Origin: JAGQLF01 sp964635995 | Lineage (GTDB): Bacteria; Patescibacteriota; Dojkabacteria; J137 | DNA: 43,104 nt | Assembly: GCA_964635995.1 (NCBI GenBank) | Contig: CAZWRA010000005.1 | Span: 1-43,104, forward strand | Direction of reading: 5' to 3' | Part shown: positions 35,279 through 43,104 of the stretch, piece after piece | How the letters are laid out: every line of letters begins with the position of its first letter | How positions within the stretch are numbered: the first letter of the stretch is position 1 | Notes under the pieces: generated by a model | Databases searched by the model: none | What the model saw: only the letters and a program-made list of their open reading frames with translations | Told to the model about the DNA's origin: nothing | Made by a program: the position numbers and the translations under genes

Positions 35279-36088
35279 GTGAGCATATTACTATTATTAT
35301 TTAATACATACATTGGAAGTTGCCTAGGAAAAATTTTCTTCTTTTTTATTAAGTTCGATACTGAAAATAATTTTCGAAAGAAAGTTGCAGCCATTGAGAA
35401 CTCAAGACAATTATTTTTTCTTTATATATTAATTCCATTTAGCTCATTCTTTACTAATGAAAAAATAGTTAATAAATCATTATTCAGAATAAGTGAACTT
35501 TTTTCTATGTTTGTCTATACTCTGCTTGGATTCTCCTTGGGAAATATATATGATTCAATGAATCCTAGTATCTTTGAAGTTGCCCTACACTTCTCAATCT
35601 TTTTTGCTTCTTTGACGAGTCTTACCTATTTAGCTGTTCATGATGTTTTATATTTAAATATTCCAGTTCCATTTACTATAAAAATGTTTTTTTTTGCAGT
35701 TATGATCCATTTTCTAGTAATAATTTTAAGAAGCTTAAATATTATCGAATCAGATATTTTTGAAAATTTAGGTAATTTAGCTAACATAGCTGGATTTTTA
35801 ACACTATATGCTTTAACTTATCTTTTAATAATTATTACAAAGGAACAAGGAATTGGAGCGGGAGATGCTGATATTAATGGATTTGTAGGTTTAATGCTTG
35901 GAATTATTCCTGGGGTTGTATTTATCTTCGTTACAATCTTTGTTGGAGCTTTTGTTGGAGTTATTTATTCATTAATAATAAGAAAATTTAAAGGAGTACT
36001 TATACCTATGGTTCCTTTAATTGCAATTGGATATGTTATTAGTATAGGATACAGTAGTAGGATTATTGACTTTTTGTTTTTAAATTAA
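35279..36088 (+). CDS. pilD: Prepilin peptidase PilD (A24 family)
   Basis: The 269-aa polytopic protein carries both catalytic aspartates: AVHDVLYLNIP (about 121) and GAGDADINGF (about 195, the GxGD motif). It cleaves the pilin leaders; many family members also N-methylate the new N-terminus. The cytosolic loop where the four-Cys zinc motif of the methylase domain sits reads instead NSRQLFFLYILIPFSSFF, with no cysteine, so methylation ability is doubtful. Start is GTG at 35279. It overlaps the following pilin by one base. Confidence 0.92.
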   Translation: MSILLLLFNTYIGSCLGKIFFFFIKFDTENNFRKKVAAIENSRQLFFLYILIPFSSFFTNEKIVNKSLFRISELFSMFVYTLLGFSLGNIYDSMNPSIFEVALHFSIFFASLTSLTYLAVHDVLYLNIPVPFTIKMFFFAVMIHFLVIILRSLNIIESDIFENLGNLANIAGFLTLYALTYLLIIITKEQGIGAGDADINGFVGLMLGIIPGVVFIFVTIFVGAFVGVIYSLIIRKFKGVLIPMVPLIAIGYVISIGYSSRIIDFLFLN

Positions 36089-36681
36089 TGGAAAAAGGGC
36101 TTAGAAGAAAAAAAGCTTTTACTCTTGTTGAGGCAATGGTAGTTATGGGAATCATGGCTTTAGTTCTAAGCTTCGGAACTGTTGGTGTAATTAGATTTAG
36201 AGATTATATAGAATTACAAAATGGATTTTCGGACATTAGCACATATATTCGGACAGTGCAAAATATGGCGAGAAATTCTGTATCTTACGATAATGTTGGA
36301 GGTGTCCCAGTTGTCCCTGATTACTACTCTATTTTCTTTACGGCAAATGATTTTTCGCTTTTGGCTTGTAATGATACAGGAGTAATAAATAGAGTAAACT
36401 GTACCCAAGTAACGAGAGATATTCAAGCACCTAATTTTAGTAAAGTCGGATTTAGTTTTGGAGGTGACTGTGGAAATAGAAGGCTATTTGGATTCGAACG
36501 ATCGACTGTTGATTTAATGACTTATCAGGGAGCTGTCAATCAGTCAGGAAATCTTTCTCTTACAAATGGGGTAAAACAATCAACAGGATCTTGTACAATA
36601 ATAGTTACACATTCAAGAAGTAATAGCAGTAGAAATATTACTTTAAACTTAACTGAAAATTCTATTAATGTTGAGAATTAG
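36088..36681 (+). CDS. Minor pilin (FimT/GspH-like), 197 aa
   Basis: The prepilin signal RRKKA|FTLVEAMVVMG has Ala at -1 and Glu at +5, then a hydrophobic helix to about 35. The head contains four cysteines and an ISTYIRTVQNMARN helix typical of FimT/GspH-like minor pseudopilins. It overlaps pilD by one base and the next pilin by 14 bp, so it belongs to a tightly coupled minor-pilin set that could prime pilus assembly. Confidence 0.88.
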   Translation: MEKGLRRKKAFTLVEAMVVMGIMALVLSFGTVGVIRFRDYIELQNGFSDISTYIRTVQNMARNSVSYDNVGGVPVVPDYYSIFFTANDFSLLACNDTGVINRVNCTQVTRDIQAPNFSKVGFSFGGDCGNRRLFGFERSTVDLMTYQGAVNQSGNLSLTNGVKQSTGSCTIIVTHSRSNSSRNITLNLTENSINVEN

Positions 36682-37186
36682 AAAAACAAAAAAAGCAGCC
36701 TCTTTAGCTGAAGTAATGATAGTCTTAGGAGTTGTTTCTACAGCAATGGTAGCTTCTATTAGTGTGATGGTTAATTCATTAGTAAGAATTAGAGTTAATG
36801 ATATTGAAGACTCATCCAATACAGTTTTAATTCAAGCTTTAGAGATTGCAAAATCACCTACAGGGCTAATAATTAGTACAGATATTAGTCAAAGACCAGT
36901 TAACAATTCAATCTATTTATCTCTTGAAAATAATGACAGACTAAGTGTTAGGGCGGGTTCAGGACCTCTGATTAGTTGTTCAGAGACTAGTATTTATAAT
37001 GTTAATGACCTATTACCAGACGATGTTTCTGCTTCATCTCAAGTATGTGTCCAGATAGAAATAATTCCACGAACTGGTATTAATGGTAGAAGAATTTATG
37101 AAATTATTGCTAGAAGCTCCTATATTATTCCAGGTGGAGATGTTAGAGCAAATGTTATAAAAGGTTACAGGTACTCAGATGTATAA
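36668..37186 (+). CDS. Minor pilin (PilV/GspI-like), 172 aa
   Basis: The signal TKKAA|SLAEVMIVLGV has Ala(-1), Ser(+1) and Glu(+4/+5 by alignment). A hydrophobic helix follows, then a head with a Cys pair (SCSETS, QVCVQIE). The SLAEVM variation occurs in PilV/GspI-type minor pilins. It overlaps both neighbours (14 bp and 8 bp), so translation is coupled. Exact subfamily is uncertain. Confidence 0.83.
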   Translation: MLRIRKTKKAASLAEVMIVLGVVSTAMVASISVMVNSLVRIRVNDIEDSSNTVLIQALEIAKSPTGLIISTDISQRPVNNSIYLSLENNDRLSVRAGSGPLISCSETSIYNVNDLLPDDVSASSQVCVQIEIIPRTGINGRRIYEIIARSSYIIPGGDVRANVIKGYRYSDV

Positions 37187-37730
37187 ATTATTGAGTTACA
37201 TTAACCCAAAACCCGTGAAACATATTGAATTAAATAAAAATAAGAAAGCATTCTCTCTTGTCGAGATGTTAGTAAGTCTTGGAATAATAAGCATTATTAT
37301 GGTTATTTTCTTTAACGCAATGTTGATTTCTTTAAATGTAACAGTTAGAAATAATATAAGAAGTAATATTCGAGAAGAGCTTTCAACAGTTGCAAGTCTA
37401 ATTACAAAAGATATTAGAGCATCAGACAGACTGGATTCAAATGAATGTAGAGACTCAAGTTGTACTATGATTGTTGCTGCTGAGGAAGTTACATGGTCTA
37501 AATGTGGGGATCAAATATGTAGAGAAGACTCAGGAGGAGTGGTTACATACAGAACAGATTCAGATATAAATATTACAAATTTCACTTTTGATCAGGCTTT
37601 TGTTGACGAAACAACTGCTTTAAAGAATAATGTCATAATAACTATAGTTGGAAGTCATGTAAACGAATCTCTGGAGATTAATAATCTAATAAGACAGGTT
37701 TCAACATCTACAAGAAATTATGAACTATAA
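37179..37730 (+). CDS. Minor pilin (PilW/GspJ-like), 183 aa
   Basis: Its leader is unusually long: about 24 residues including KPVKHIELNKNKKA, before FSLVEMLVSLGIIS with Glu(+5). It has Ala(-1). The head has four cysteines and the VASLITKDIRASD helix typical of PilW/GspJ. A shorter leader is not possible because no later Met precedes the site, but an alternative start codon could exist. It overlaps the next gene by 11 bp. Confidence 0.84.
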   Translation: MYKLLSYINPKPVKHIELNKNKKAFSLVEMLVSLGIISIIMVIFFNAMLISLNVTVRNNIRSNIREELSTVASLITKDIRASDRLDSNECRDSSCTMIVAAEEVTWSKCGDQICREDSGGVVTYRTDSDINITNFTFDQAFVDETTALKNNVIITIVGSHVNESLEINNLIRQVSTSTRNYEL

Positions 37731-38631
37731 AAAAGGTCAAATCTTATTAATAACTATGCTTGTGCTTATGGTACTTGCTATTGTTATTGTTGGAATTGTC
37801 ATTGTTACAAACAGAGATATTGGGCAAGTTACAACTAATCAGAAATATGAACAACTTTATAATGTAGCAGAAACAGAATTGCAAAGAGTTGTTGCAAAAT
37901 ACGGCGTTAGTACAGTCAGATTAGGAGATCTTTCTAGAGATCCAGATCTAGATGAGTATATAACAGACTGTACTCCAGTAAATGAAAGTTTAGCCCTTGG
38001 ATATGACTGTAGCGTTTCAGATGAAAATGCCCTTGGTTTAGAACTTGATACTGAAATTCTTGTCGTAGATCGAAAAGAAATCCGAAACCTAGAAATTTAT
38101 AAAGATGAATCAATAACTGTAAAACTAGAAGGATATAAACAATCTTTAGATGTAACATGGGATCAGAATGTAGCAATGGAATTTTCGATGAACTTTTTTA
38201 TAGATAGTAATAATAACGGTACTTGGGATCAAAATGAAGAAATTAAAGAAGTGAGCGATATTTTCGATAATTTCGGAGTATTTAACAGTAAAGATCCAAC
38301 GAATACTTTCGGATTTACATCTATAAATTCAGGAAGAGGCGTAAGGTTTAGAATAAATAGCATTTCTACCCTACCCGCTAATTACTATACTAGATCTATT
38401 ACAATTACTCCTAGAACGAGAGAAAATAATCCTAATCCAGTTTTATTAAGCGTAGTCCCGTCAGATCCTGGATCATTTCCATTTCAAGTCAGGGCATTTG
38501 AAACAACAACTTATGATACTCTGGATAATAATACCCCAGTTGTTGAAGTGAACTCTCAGGTAAGTTTAGAATCTCAAATTGATTCGATTTTCAACTACTC
38601 TCTTATAACAAACGGTAATATTTCACTTTAA
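37720..38631 (+). CDS. Minor pilin (PilX/GspK-like), 303 aa
   Basis: The N-terminus MNYKKGQILLITMLVLMVLA is of the PilX/GspK type, where Glu(+5) is absent, which is usual for the tip pilin. A single hydrophobic helix (to about 30) precedes a large acidic head (CTPVNES...DYDCSVS, NNNGTWDQNEEIKE). The DSNNNGTWD stretch resembles a calcium-binding loop, which is inference. It is last of the minor-pilin set and may cap the pilus. A 52-bp AT-rich gap then precedes pilM. Confidence 0.83.
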   Translation: MNYKKGQILLITMLVLMVLAIVIVGIVIVTNRDIGQVTTNQKYEQLYNVAETELQRVVAKYGVSTVRLGDLSRDPDLDEYITDCTPVNESLALGYDCSVSDENALGLELDTEILVVDRKEIRNLEIYKDESITVKLEGYKQSLDVTWDQNVAMEFSMNFFIDSNNNGTWDQNEEIKEVSDIFDNFGVFNSKDPTNTFGFTSINSGRGVRFRINSISTLPANYYTRSITITPRTRENNPNPVLLSVVPSDPGSFPFQVRAFETTTYDTLDNNTPVVEVNSQVSLESQIDSIFNYSLITNGNISL

Positions 38632-38683
38632 AAAAAATCAATATTTATTTAATATATGATATCTAACTTATTAAAGTTATCTT

Positions 38684-39730
38684 ATGGCTCGGTTACCTGA
38701 ATTTTTTGGAATTGATCTAGGAAATTCAGCAATTAAAGTTTGTGAGTCTTCTAAAAGGGGTAACTCTTTTGAAATTACTGCTCTAGGTTCAACAGATATT
38801 CCAGCTTCCTTGCTTGAAAATCAAAGTGATCAGGGCTTAGAAAACATTGCTGAAAAGATTATGGAAGTTGTTAAACAAGCTGGAATTAGAACTAAAGGAG
38901 TTGTCATGTCCCTACCTGAGTCAGTTATTTTCTCAAGATTAATAACGCTACCATTAATGAAGGAGCAGGAGATTGAAGAAGCAGTTCATTGGGCAATAAA
39001 GCCTCTTGTACCTGTACCACTTGAGACATTAAACGTTTCTTATTTGAAAATTGATGATATTAAAAAGACAGGAAAAGAGTTTACAAACTGGTATGTTGTT
39101 GCTGCTCCAAGAGAATTAGTACAAAGATATCAAGTTATGATGAATAAAACTAAGTTACAGCTTCTAGCTGTTGAAACAGAGGCTTTAGCATTAACAAGGC
39201 TTTTATTTAATAATTACCAAATTTCTGGCGATTCATTCATGATTGATATTGGGGCTGATATGACAAATTTAATAATTGTACGAAATGGAGTTGTAGTATT
39301 CTCACAATCAGTTAGTACTGGTTCTAGTTCATTTACTAAGGTCATAGCTTCTGATTATGGATTAGCTGAGGCTCAAGCAGAAAAATATAAATATACTTTT
39401 GGGCTTGATTTTGAAGCAGGCGAAGGGAAAATCGCTAAATCACTAATTCCTGTAGTAGATCTTGTGGTTAACGAAATTACAAGAACAATGGCTTATTATA
39501 CTAGTAAAATCGGTGGTCAGAAAATTCAGAAACTATATCTAACAGGGGGAGGAAGTAATCTATTAAAGCTTGATGAGTACATAAAAAGTAAAATGGGAAT
39601 TGAAGTAGAAAAATTAGATATTCTACAAAACGGGAAAATCTCAGGAAAATTATCTAAGAAGTTCGATGATAAAGCATTATCTTCATTTAATGTAGCTGTT
39701 GGACTTTCTCTAAAGGGCCAAGCTGACTAA
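38684..39730 (+). CDS. pilM: Type IV pilus alignment protein PilM
   Basis: This 348-aa actin-like ATPase has phosphate 1 motif FGIDLGNSAIKVCE near the N-terminus, MIDIGADMTNLIIV as phosphate 2 and LYLTGGGSNLLKL as the adenosine motif. It is the cytosolic member of the PilMNO(P) complex and binds the N-terminus of PilN. The next gene, pilN, follows after 3 bp. Confidence 0.95.
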   Translation: MARLPEFFGIDLGNSAIKVCESSKRGNSFEITALGSTDIPASLLENQSDQGLENIAEKIMEVVKQAGIRTKGVVMSLPESVIFSRLITLPLMKEQEIEEAVHWAIKPLVPVPLETLNVSYLKIDDIKKTGKEFTNWYVVAAPRELVQRYQVMMNKTKLQLLAVETEALALTRLLFNNYQISGDSFMIDIGADMTNLIIVRNGVVVFSQSVSTGSSSFTKVIASDYGLAEAQAEKYKYTFGLDFEAGEGKIAKSLIPVVDLVVNEITRTMAYYTSKIGGQKIQKLYLTGGGSNLLKLDEYIKSKMGIEVEKLDILQNGKISGKLSKKFDDKALSSFNVAVGLSLKGQAD

Positions 39731-39733
39731 AAT

Positions 39734-40324
39734 ATGGCAGAAAAAAAGAAAAGTATTTATCGAAAACCTATATTGTTCAAGTTTAATCTTCTTTCAAAAC
39801 AGAACGAAGAAGATATTCAAACCCTTGAGGAACGAGATGACTCTACTCTTTATGCAATGGTATTGGTTTTCTCAGGTATTTTCATCTTCTTTATTTTAAA
39901 TTTAATACAATTAATTGTTATCCAATCTAGAATTAATTCAATTCAAACTAGAATCGATGATACAGTTGCTGAAATTACAACTTATAATGATGTGAGAGCA
40001 CTTTATGGAGAGATTTTTCAGAAATCTAATCTGCTAAGAGAGCCTTTATTAAATGATATTAAATTAACTAGACTTATTGAGATCTCAAGCTTAATGACCC
40101 AAGATGATGGAACTATTGTTTCATATGGACGAGTTCCGGCAGGAGGGTTTTCATTAACTGTTGAGGTAGATACAGAGGAAAATGCTAGAAATATCTTAAA
40201 CAGAGCTGAAGAAATTGAAGAAGTTATAAGGCCATACATTACTGTTTTATCTGGAGCAAATGTTATTGAAGGTCTTCAGATGAGCATGACATTTGATATT
40301 TTACAGAATAATGAAGAAATATGA
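39734..40324 (+). CDS. pilN: Type IV pilus protein PilN
   Basis: The 196-aa protein has a cytosolic N-terminus containing FKFNLLSKQNEED (the PilM-binding INLLP-like segment), one transmembrane helix (about 37-58), a coiled coil and a ferredoxin-like periplasmic-type domain ending in DILQNNEEI. This is the PilN architecture. It overlaps pilO by ATGA. Assignment rests on position and topology because PilN sequences diverge strongly. Confidence 0.85.
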   Translation: MAEKKKSIYRKPILFKFNLLSKQNEEDIQTLEERDDSTLYAMVLVFSGIFIFFILNLIQLIVIQSRINSIQTRIDDTVAEITTYNDVRALYGEIFQKSNLLREPLLNDIKLTRLIEISSLMTQDDGTIVSYGRVPAGGFSLTVEVDTEENARNILNRAEEIEEVIRPYITVLSGANVIEGLQMSMTFDILQNNEEI

Positions 40325-41217
40325 GTGAAGATCGAATGACAATAGAAAAAGCATTAGAGCTTAATATGAAGAAGAGAAAAGAAACAACTTCTGTAAAACA
40401 AGCAATTAGATTTTTCAAAATCTATCTTTTTCCTATAACTTCTATACTAGTATTTATTATTATTATTTTTGGTTTTGTAATCCCTAAAGTGTTTAACATG
40501 TTTGGACAGCTTGAAGAAATTGAAAGATTAATTGATGAATTGTCTGACAGACAAAAAGAATTAACAGCTGTTCAAGGAATGGCAGCTAATGAAGCTGTTT
40601 TAAGAAGAGATGTAGATACATTAAATTCACTAGCACCTACTGAAGTTACAGAAGTAGTTAATTTCGGAAGGAAAATAGCCGATTTGGCCCTTCAATATGA
40701 GCTTGTTATAAGTAATCAGGTTTTAAGCGATAACACTCAAGGATTGTCAAATGAAAGCTTTCTAGAGAGCAATGAGTTACTTATTCTTAGAGAGGTGCCA
40801 AATGTTTTTGAGATAAGAGGTAATGCAGCTGATGTTTTTGAGTTCTTAGATGCTTTAAGTAGGATAGATGACTTTATTGTTGTGGATGAAATGGAACTTT
40901 CTGCAGGAGAAGAAGGAGAATGGAATATGAGTATTAATTTAGTTAAATATCAGTTTTCGGAGTTGAGCGACGATTCCGACCTTTATCAAGCTTACGTTCA
41001 AGTTCCTATAACAGCAAGAGTTAATGCTGATGTACAGGAGTATTTAAATAATAGAAGACAACAAAGAACTCAACAACTTACAGAAACAAATAATATAAAT
41101 CAGAATGAGGATACAGAAAACACTTTTGATAATTCTTCAGAACAGTCAGAAACAGAAGTAAATAATAACTCAGATTCTAATACTGAGGAAATATTGTTTG
41201 AAAATAGTGGGAATTAA
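40321..41217 (+). CDS. pilO: Type IV pilus protein PilO-like
   Basis: The 298-aa protein has one transmembrane helix at about 34-55, then a coiled coil (LEEIERLIDELSDRQKELTA) and a ferredoxin-like domain (VPNVFEIRGNAADVFEFLDALS), as in PilO. The last 55 residues are a low-complexity acidic Asn/Gln/Glu tail, absent from typical PilO. It closes the pil locus. Its stop is directly followed by the rpsP stop from the other strand, with no gap. No pilP or pilQ follows, consistent with a cell that lacks an outer membrane. Confidence 0.83.
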   Translation: MSEDRMTIEKALELNMKKRKETTSVKQAIRFFKIYLFPITSILVFIIIIFGFVIPKVFNMFGQLEEIERLIDELSDRQKELTAVQGMAANEAVLRRDVDTLNSLAPTEVTEVVNFGRKIADLALQYELVISNQVLSDNTQGLSNESFLESNELLILREVPNVFEIRGNAADVFEFLDALSRIDDFIVVDEMELSAGEEGEWNMSINLVKYQFSELSDDSDLYQAYVQVPITARVNADVQEYLNNRRQQRTQQLTETNNINQNEDTENTFDNSSEQSETEVNNNSDSNTEEILFENSGN

Positions 41218-41532
41218 TTATTCAGCTGCTGCGCTTTCTGCTCTCTCTGTAGACTTTTTCCCAGGTTTCTTAGAGTAAGTTTTCTTGTATTTAGAAGCAT
41301 CAACAACTTTTTCTTTTACAAGAATATGTTTAACAGTTTCTGAAGGTTGTGCACCTACTGATAGCCAGTATTTAATTCTTTCTTTGTCTAATTCAATAAC
41401 TTTTGTTACCGGATTATAAAATCCAACATATTCAATAGCTTTTGAATCTCTCTTTTCTCTCAAAGGAGTAATAACCACTCTATATTGTGGAGTGTTCTTT
41501 CTTCCGATTCTTGTTAGTCTAATTCGTACCAT
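41218..41532 (-). CDS. rpsP: 30S ribosomal protein bS16
   Basis: The 104-aa protein begins MVRIRLTRIGRKNTPQYRVV and contains GFYNP and KYWLSVGAQPSETV, the bS16 signatures. It binds 16S rRNA early in 30S assembly. The Lys/Ala/Glu-rich extension after residue 80 is common in bacteria. It is convergent with pilO at zero distance. It is 74 bp downstream of rnc on the same strand and may be co-transcribed with it. Confidence 0.98.
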   Translation of the reverse strand: MVRIRLTRIGRKNTPQYRVVITPLREKRDSKAIEYVGFYNPVTKVIELDKERIKYWLSVGAQPSETVKHILVKEKVVDASKYKKTYSKKPGKKSTERAESAAAE

Positions 41533-41606
41533 ATCCGTTTATTTCTTTTAATCTTAATTAAATATTGTCTCTTCGACTAGGCTCAATGATTTTATCAGAA
41601 AAATGC

Positions 41607-42344
41607 CTAATAGTCATGTATTTGAGGGAAAAACTTAGATTTTAGCTCTTCCCAACTATCAAGAGCCCCTCTTGCAGCTTCCTGTTCAGCATTTTGCTTA
41701 CTTTCCCCTACCCCTTCAGTTAAAACATGGTCTCCGATCTTTAAAGCCATAGTAAATTTTTTATTATGGTCAGGTCCCTGTTCATTAACTAAAACATAAG
41801 TTGGAGTTATTCTTAACTCTTCTTGTGACATTTCTTGAAGCTTCGACTTTGCGTCAATATCTAGTCTATTTTCTACAATATGCCCTACCTTATGGTAAAT
41901 ATTCCTAATTATGAAATCTTTAGCTGATTGATATCCTTGGTCTAAATATATTGCTCCAATTAAAGCCTCCATAGCATTAGCTAGAATATATTGTCTATCT
42001 CTACCCCCAGTTGACTCTTCTCCATAGCTCATAAATAAAGCTAAACCAAGTTCGATTTTCTTAGCTTCTTCTGCTAAGCTTTCAGTTCTAACTAAAGCAG
42101 CTCTAAAACTTGTAAGAGTTCCTTCAGGATAATCTGGGTAATTTTCAAAAAGAAGTTCAGTAATAACAAGTTCTAATACTGCATCTCCAAGGAATTCCAT
42201 ACGTTCATTATGATTTCTAGCATCATTTTCATTAATGAATGATCTATGGGTGAGAGCTTCCTGAAGAAGTTCAGGTTTATTAAAAGTAATACTAATTTTT
42301 TGCTGTAGATTCGCTAGCTGGTCCATCAGTTTTAACTTTATCAT
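41607..42344 (-). CDS. rnc: Ribonuclease III
   Basis: The 245-aa enzyme carries the signature NERMEFLGDAVLELV (Glu50 and Asp54) and LANAMEALIGAIYLD (Glu126). Asn123 stands where Asp is found in E. coli. A C-terminal double-stranded RNA-binding domain follows (about 170-238; PTYVLVNEQGPDHNKKF). It processes rRNA precursors and structured RNA. The first start gives a 53-bp overlap with nusB. The ATG at 42326 (MDQLANL) shortens it to 35 bp and gives a more typical N-terminus, so I favour it. Confidence 0.95.
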   Translation of the reverse strand: MIKLKLMDQLANLQQKISITFNKPELLQEALTHRSFINENDARNHNERMEFLGDAVLELVITELLFENYPDYPEGTLTSFRAALVRTESLAEEAKKIELGLALFMSYGEESTGGRDRQYILANAMEALIGAIYLDQGYQSAKDFIIRNIYHKVGHIVENRLDIDAKSKLQEMSQEELRITPTYVLVNEQGPDHNKKFTMALKIGDHVLTEGVGESKQNAEQEAARGALDSWEELKSKFFPQIHDY

Positions 42345-42771
42345 TTAATATAGCTCCAAGTACACCATTAACAAATTTACCACTCTGATCAGAGCTAAGT
42401 GCTTTACTTATATCTACTGCCTCGTTGATTACAACTTTGACAGGATTTAGTTTACCTATAAATGCTTCATAAATCGCTACTCTTAGTGTTACTAAATCTA
42501 CAGGATTAATTTGTTCTAAAGGCCATGCAGGAGCGTATTTACGAATTAAATCATCAATATCTTCTGTATTTTCTTCAGTTCCAACAATTAGATCTTCATA
42601 TAATCTTGTGTTGTACTTCTTCTCTTCCAAAATAGAAAGTAGGCTGTTTGGTTCGAAAACCTCATAGCCTACGTGATTTTTGTCTTCTTGTAACTTTGTG
42701 AAAAGATATTGGATTGCTAAGAATCTGGAAAGTCTTCTTGGATCTGAAGGAAGATTTGTTTCTCCATCCAT
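42292..42771 (-). CDS. nusB: Transcription antitermination factor NusB
   Basis: The 159-aa all-helical protein shows NusB features: RRLSRFLAIQYLFTKLQ at the start, PLEQINPVDLVTLRVAIYEAF and VVINEAVDISKALSSDQSGKFVNGVLGAI. With NusE (uS10) it binds boxA RNA in rRNA operon antitermination. It lies 4 bp after the L32-like gene and overlaps rnc. The C-terminus past ND KVKTDG is short and variable. Confidence 0.95.
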   Translation of the reverse strand: MDGETNLPSDPRRLSRFLAIQYLFTKLQEDKNHVGYEVFEPNSLLSILEEKKYNTRLYEDLIVGTEENTEDIDDLIRKYAPAWPLEQINPVDLVTLRVAIYEAFIGKLNPVKVVINEAVDISKALSSDQSGKFVNGVLGAILNDKVKTDGPASESTAKN

Positions 42772-42775
42772 AGAC

Positions 42776-42994
42776 TTATTTTTCTCGCATAACCTTTACA
42801 GAATTGTACTCAGCGTTCTTTTTACTGACTCGGTGTGAAGGAACTAGTTCTCCAGTTACTTTAGATTTCACTAAGAATTTTCCGCCTTTTTTCTTCATAG
42901 TTTTGAACTTTCGAAGAACTTTGTCATAACGCTCAGAACCTCGAGCCTTATTTCTCTTACTCGCAGATCTTCTGTGTTTCATTGTTGCTGCCAT
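42776..42994 (-). CDS. rpmF: Probable 50S ribosomal protein bL32, cysteine-free
   Basis: The 72-aa basic protein begins MAATMKHRRSASKRNKARGSER, resembling the Arg/Lys-rich N-terminus of bL32. It ends KVTGELVPSHRVSKKNAEYN, aligned with the C-terminal (V/L)PHRVC..CGYY region. The four zinc-binding cysteines are replaced (by Lys/Thr/Ser), so it would be a zinc-independent form. Position before nusB and rnc supports ribosomal function. It is a little longer than the usual 57-65 aa. Identification is by short-motif similarity and context. Confidence 0.72.
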   Translation of the reverse strand: MAATMKHRRSASKRNKARGSERYDKVLRKFKTMKKKGGKFLVKSKVTGELVPSHRVSKKNAEYNSVKVMREK

Positions 42995-43017
42995 ATGTTT
43001 TCGCTTTAACTTCTGTT

Positions 43018-43023
43018 ATTTTA
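43018..43023 (-). promoter_or_regulatory. Possible extended -10 promoter of the rpmF-nusB-rnc operon
   Basis: On the minus strand TGC-TAAAAT forms an extended -10 (TGnTAAAAT), with transcription expected to start about 17 nt before the ATG. No clear -35 is visible upstream. Confidence 0.35.
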
Positions 43024-43049
43024 GCATATATTAAGCCTTCTCGCTTCTT

Positions 43050-43104
43050 TTTTTGTAAACTAAAGGAAGATAATCCCCACTTTTGCGGTCGAAATTGCTT
43101 GCAA
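43050..43104. repeat. Right copy of 55-bp terminal inverted repeat
   Basis: This is the exact reverse complement of bases 1-55. It lies upstream of the L32-like gene promoter. See the left copy for interpretation. Confidence 0.95.

Noticed and set aside
36480..36500. tRNA T-arm-like sequence (ggattcgaac)
   Set aside because: It lies inside a pilin gene and no cloverleaf or acceptor stem is present.
1..43104. Linear plasmid or phage genome with terminal inverted repeats
   Set aside because: The content is chromosomal housekeeping (gyrase, ribosomal proteins, ruvCAB) with no replication, capsid or terminase gene, and the repeat is exactly k-mer sized.

Overview
The window looks like one contig from a Candidate Phyla Radiation (Patescibacteria) bacterium. 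It is strongly AT-rich and uses the standard bacterial code (TAA, TGA and TAG all act as stops). Genes are short and tightly packed, often overlapping by 1-4 nt (ATGA, TAATG), and almost none has a Shine-Dalgarno sequence. Typical CPR features are a complete inner-membrane type IV pilus locus with no secretin, a LytR/CpsA/Psr-like protein, TACO1-family YebC with RuvCAB, gyrase, and a giant repeat-rich surface protein. The lineage within CPR cannot be fixed from this window; a Dojkabacteria- or Microgenomates-like group is a guess. Both ends carry the same 55-bp sequence in inverted orientation, which looks like a k=55 assembly-graph overlap rather than a biological terminus.

Layout. 0.1-2.7 kb (+): two overlapping unknown genes, the second a coiled-coil membrane protein with a 33-bp tandem repeat. 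2.7-3.7 kb (+): a dead family-2 glycosyltransferase. 3.9-13.0 kb (-): the eroded gene of a roughly 3,000-residue surface protein (signal peptide, five beta-solenoid-like repeats, twelve Fn3-like repeats, Pro/Glu linker, membrane anchor) with seven in-frame stops and two frameshifts. 13.2-19.2 kb (+): two membrane/envelope genes, then yebC-ruvC-ruvA-ruvB and a polytopic membrane protein; a GC-rich imperfect palindrome and an apparently leaderless promoter separate ruvC from ruvA. 19.2-20.0 kb: a long, very AT-rich non-coding gap. 20.0-22.5 kb (+): a winged-helix/NUDIX protein and a TrkH potassium channel subunit. 22.5-29.2 kb (-): holB-like, a membrane protein, gyrB, gyrA, an alpha/beta hydrolase with a probable C-terminal frameshift, and a small gene remnant. 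29.3-41.2 kb (+): the type IV pilus locus pilB-pilT-pilC, three pilins, pilD, four minor pilins, pilM-pilN-pilO. 41.2-43.0 kb (-): rpsP, and rpmF-nusB-rnc.

How it fits together. The pilus locus holds the assembly and retraction ATPases, platform protein, peptidase, seven pilin-like proteins and the PilMNO alignment complex, enough for a working pilus in a cell without an outer membrane. The second pilin gene has its own promoter-like sequence and C-ending codons and is the best candidate for the major subunit. RuvCAB and YebC form a recombination/translation cluster. The surface-protein and glycosyltransferase region stands apart because disabling mutations are concentrated there while neighbouring housekeeping genes are intact. 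This suggests recent loss of a cell-surface adhesin and possibly its glycosylation. I see no CRISPR array, tRNA, rRNA, transposase or phage gene. I did not find a clearly new biological system; the most interesting items are the decayed surface module, the pilin organisation, the ruvC-ruvA palindrome and the end repeat.
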